A stretch of DNA of 13,823 nt from Nitrospirota bacterium (GTDB taxonomy: Bacteria; Nitrospirota; Thermodesulfovibrionia; Thermodesulfovibrionales; JdFR-85), in NCBI GenBank assembly GCA_013151785.1, contig JAADHP010000296.1, positions 1 to 13,823 of the forward strand. Reading direction: 5' to 3'. Each line of letters begins with the position of its first letter. Within the stretch, counting starts at the first letter, position 1. The translations under genes and the position numbers were made by a program. A model generated the notes under the pieces. It searched no databases. It was not told the origin of the DNA and was given only the letters and a program-made list of their open reading frames with translations. Positions 12,954-13,823 of this stretch are shown one piece after another.

Positions 12954-13316
12954 ATGCCACTGGTAAAGGATATAAAACTAACCTCTCTTGAAGAAGAGAT
13001 TATACAGGGCCTTACCAGACTGCTTGAAAAAGAGTTGCCTGAAGCGAAAAGTATGATTCTCTTTGGTTCAAGGGCACGCGGTGGTTCTGATGAAGAAAGT
13101 GACATGGACCTGGCAATTGTCCTTGATCTGCCCATGATTACCAGGACCTTCAGAGAAAAGGTATGGCAGTTGAAATGGGACGTGCTCGGATCATTAGATG
13201 CAGAGGAGTTCCCACTATCAATATTACTTCTAACTTATGGCGATTTCATTAACAGAAACTCAGGCATTGAAGGAACGATAAAGCGAGAAGGAGTGGTTCT
13301 ATGGGAAAGGAATTAG
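12954..13316 (+). CDS. MNT-type minimal nucleotidyltransferase (probable antitoxin)
   Basis: A 120-residue MNT-domain protein. The nucleotide-binding motif MILFGSRARGGSDEESDMDL contains Gly38-Ser39 and the metal-binding pair Asp50/Asp52. The usual third acid is not evident where expected (EEFPLSILLL). In characterised MNT-HEPN (MntA-HepT) pairs the MNT protein is the antitoxin and inactivates the HEPN RNase by adding AMP to it. The gene overlaps the HEPN gene by 16 bases, as such pairs commonly do. There is an in-frame stop at 12936, so ATG 12954 is the first possible start. Confidence 0.88.
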   Translation: MPLVKDIKLTSLEEEIIQGLTRLLEKELPEAKSMILFGSRARGGSDEESDMDLAIVLDLPMITRTFREKVWQLKWDVLGSLDAEEFPLSILLLTYGDFINRNSGIEGTIKREGVVLWERN

Positions 13317-13735
13317 CCGAGGCCGAACTTGAGGTGTCCAGAGAAAAGCTTGATGCCCTGTTAGATGATCTTAAAGGAAAGAGGTGGGGTAATGCTACTG
13401 TCAATCTCTATTTTGCACTGGAACATCTTGTTAAGGCACTTCTTGCCAGCACAGGATTTGAACCAAAATCTCATGAAGGTGTAAAGGTGCTTTTCAGCAT
13501 GCATTTTATAAAACCCGGAGCCGTGGATCCGAAGATAGGGAGATATCTGGGAAATCTCTATGACAGAAGAACCACTGCAGAGTACAGCCCGTTGAGGAGA
13601 AGCGAGTTCACAGAAGACGAGGTCAGGTCCTATCTTGAGTGGTTTAAAGAGTCTGCCCTCCAGATAATACCATTACTGGAGAAGAACGGGCTCAATGTGT
13701 CAGAAATAAAGGCATTAACAGAGAAAATCAATTAA
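13301..13735 (+). CDS. HEPN-domain protein (probable toxin partner of MNT)
   Basis: A 144-residue all-helical protein with HEPN features: WGNATVNLYFALEHLVKALL in the first helices and NLYDRRTTAEYSP before the last helices. ATG 13301 has GGAG about 9 bases upstream and lies within the end of the MNT gene. Catalytic HEPN toxins carry R-x4-6-H; here the corresponding motif is R90-TTAE-Y95 with Tyr instead of His, closer to the R-x-x-A-D-Y pattern of UPF0332-type HEPN proteins. Ribonuclease activity therefore cannot be assumed. The paired layout still supports a toxin-antitoxin or related defence role. Confidence 0.85.
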   Translation: MGKELAEAELEVSREKLDALLDDLKGKRWGNATVNLYFALEHLVKALLASTGFEPKSHEGVKVLFSMHFIKPGAVDPKIGRYLGNLYDRRTTAEYSPLRRSEFTEDEVRSYLEWFKESALQIIPLLEKNGLNVSEIKALTEKIN

Positions 13736-13740
13736 TACAT

Positions 13741-13762
13741 CCTTTTTGATTCGATAAAAAGG
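13741..13762. terminator. Weak bidirectional terminator-like hairpin
   Basis: CCTTTTT and AAAAAGG pair around an 8-base loop between two convergent genes. On either strand the 3' end lacks a clean T tract beyond the stem, so this is a modest candidate. Confidence 0.35.
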
Positions 13763-13766
13763 CAGT

Positions 13767-13823
13767 TTATTCAGATTCCAGAATCCCCTCTAACTCCTCT
13801 ATAAATCCGACCTGGGCAGGATT
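13767..13823 (-). CDS. C-terminus of an unidentified minus-strand gene, truncated by window edge
   Basis: The minus-strand frame is open from the window end to TAA 13769-13767 and encodes NPAQVGFIEELEGILESE. Eighteen residues are too few to name a family. Position beside the hairpin at 13741-13762 and convergence with the HEPN gene support a real gene end. Confidence 0.4.
   Translation of the reverse strand, partial: NPAQVGFIEELEGILESE

Overview
The window looks like bacterial chromosome of moderate GC from an anaerobe. The signs are a hydroxylamine reductase/hybrid cluster protein of the [4Fe-4S] type found in strict anaerobes, a tungstate uptake system, and many small toxin-antitoxin-like gene pairs. 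A Nitrospirota (Thermodesulfovibrio-like) or deltaproteobacterial (Desulfobacterota) host fits best. That is an inference from gene content and protein style, because there is no rRNA or other marker gene here.

Layout. The left edge holds the C-terminus of a PIN-domain (VapC-like) protein whose stop codon lies inside a perfect 16-bp inverted repeat. Then comes an unrecognised cysteine-cluster protein (609-1226) with a 27-codon ORF overlapping its start. A cytoplasmic hybrid histidine kinase (PAS-HisKA-HATPase-receiver, minus strand) is divergent from a SixA-like phosphohistidine phosphatase (plus strand). About 3.77-4.29 kb is the decayed remnant of an FtsX/MacB-type ABC permease, abutting a LysR regulator on the minus strand. 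An AbiEii-like nucleotidyltransferase and a small partner gene (5672-6414, minus) follow. Then come two paralogous tungstate-binding protein genes (tupA), the second in an overlapping tupA-tupB-tupC transport operon (7806-10055). A minus-strand lipoprotein gene and hcp diverge from a shared promoter region. The right edge carries an MNT-HEPN gene pair and the C-terminus of an unidentified minus-strand gene.

How the genes work together. TupA binds tungstate outside the membrane, TupB carries it across and TupC powers transport, supplying tungsten enzymes typical of anaerobes. Hcp deals with nitric oxide/hydroxylamine-type nitrosative stress. Three toxin/nucleotidyltransferase modules in under 14 kb mark the region as partly accessory.

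The most interesting material is non-coding. Two related MITE-like elements (5303-5665 and 7442-7719) have nested terminal inverted repeats and, in direct orientation, bracket the nucleotidyltransferase pair plus the first tupA. A third, 131-bp palindromic element lies after tupC (10115-10245). The three share hairpin modules whose stems change while pairing is kept and whose loops stay TCCA/ATCCA or TTCC, which suggests selection on the folded shape. I did not recognise this element family.
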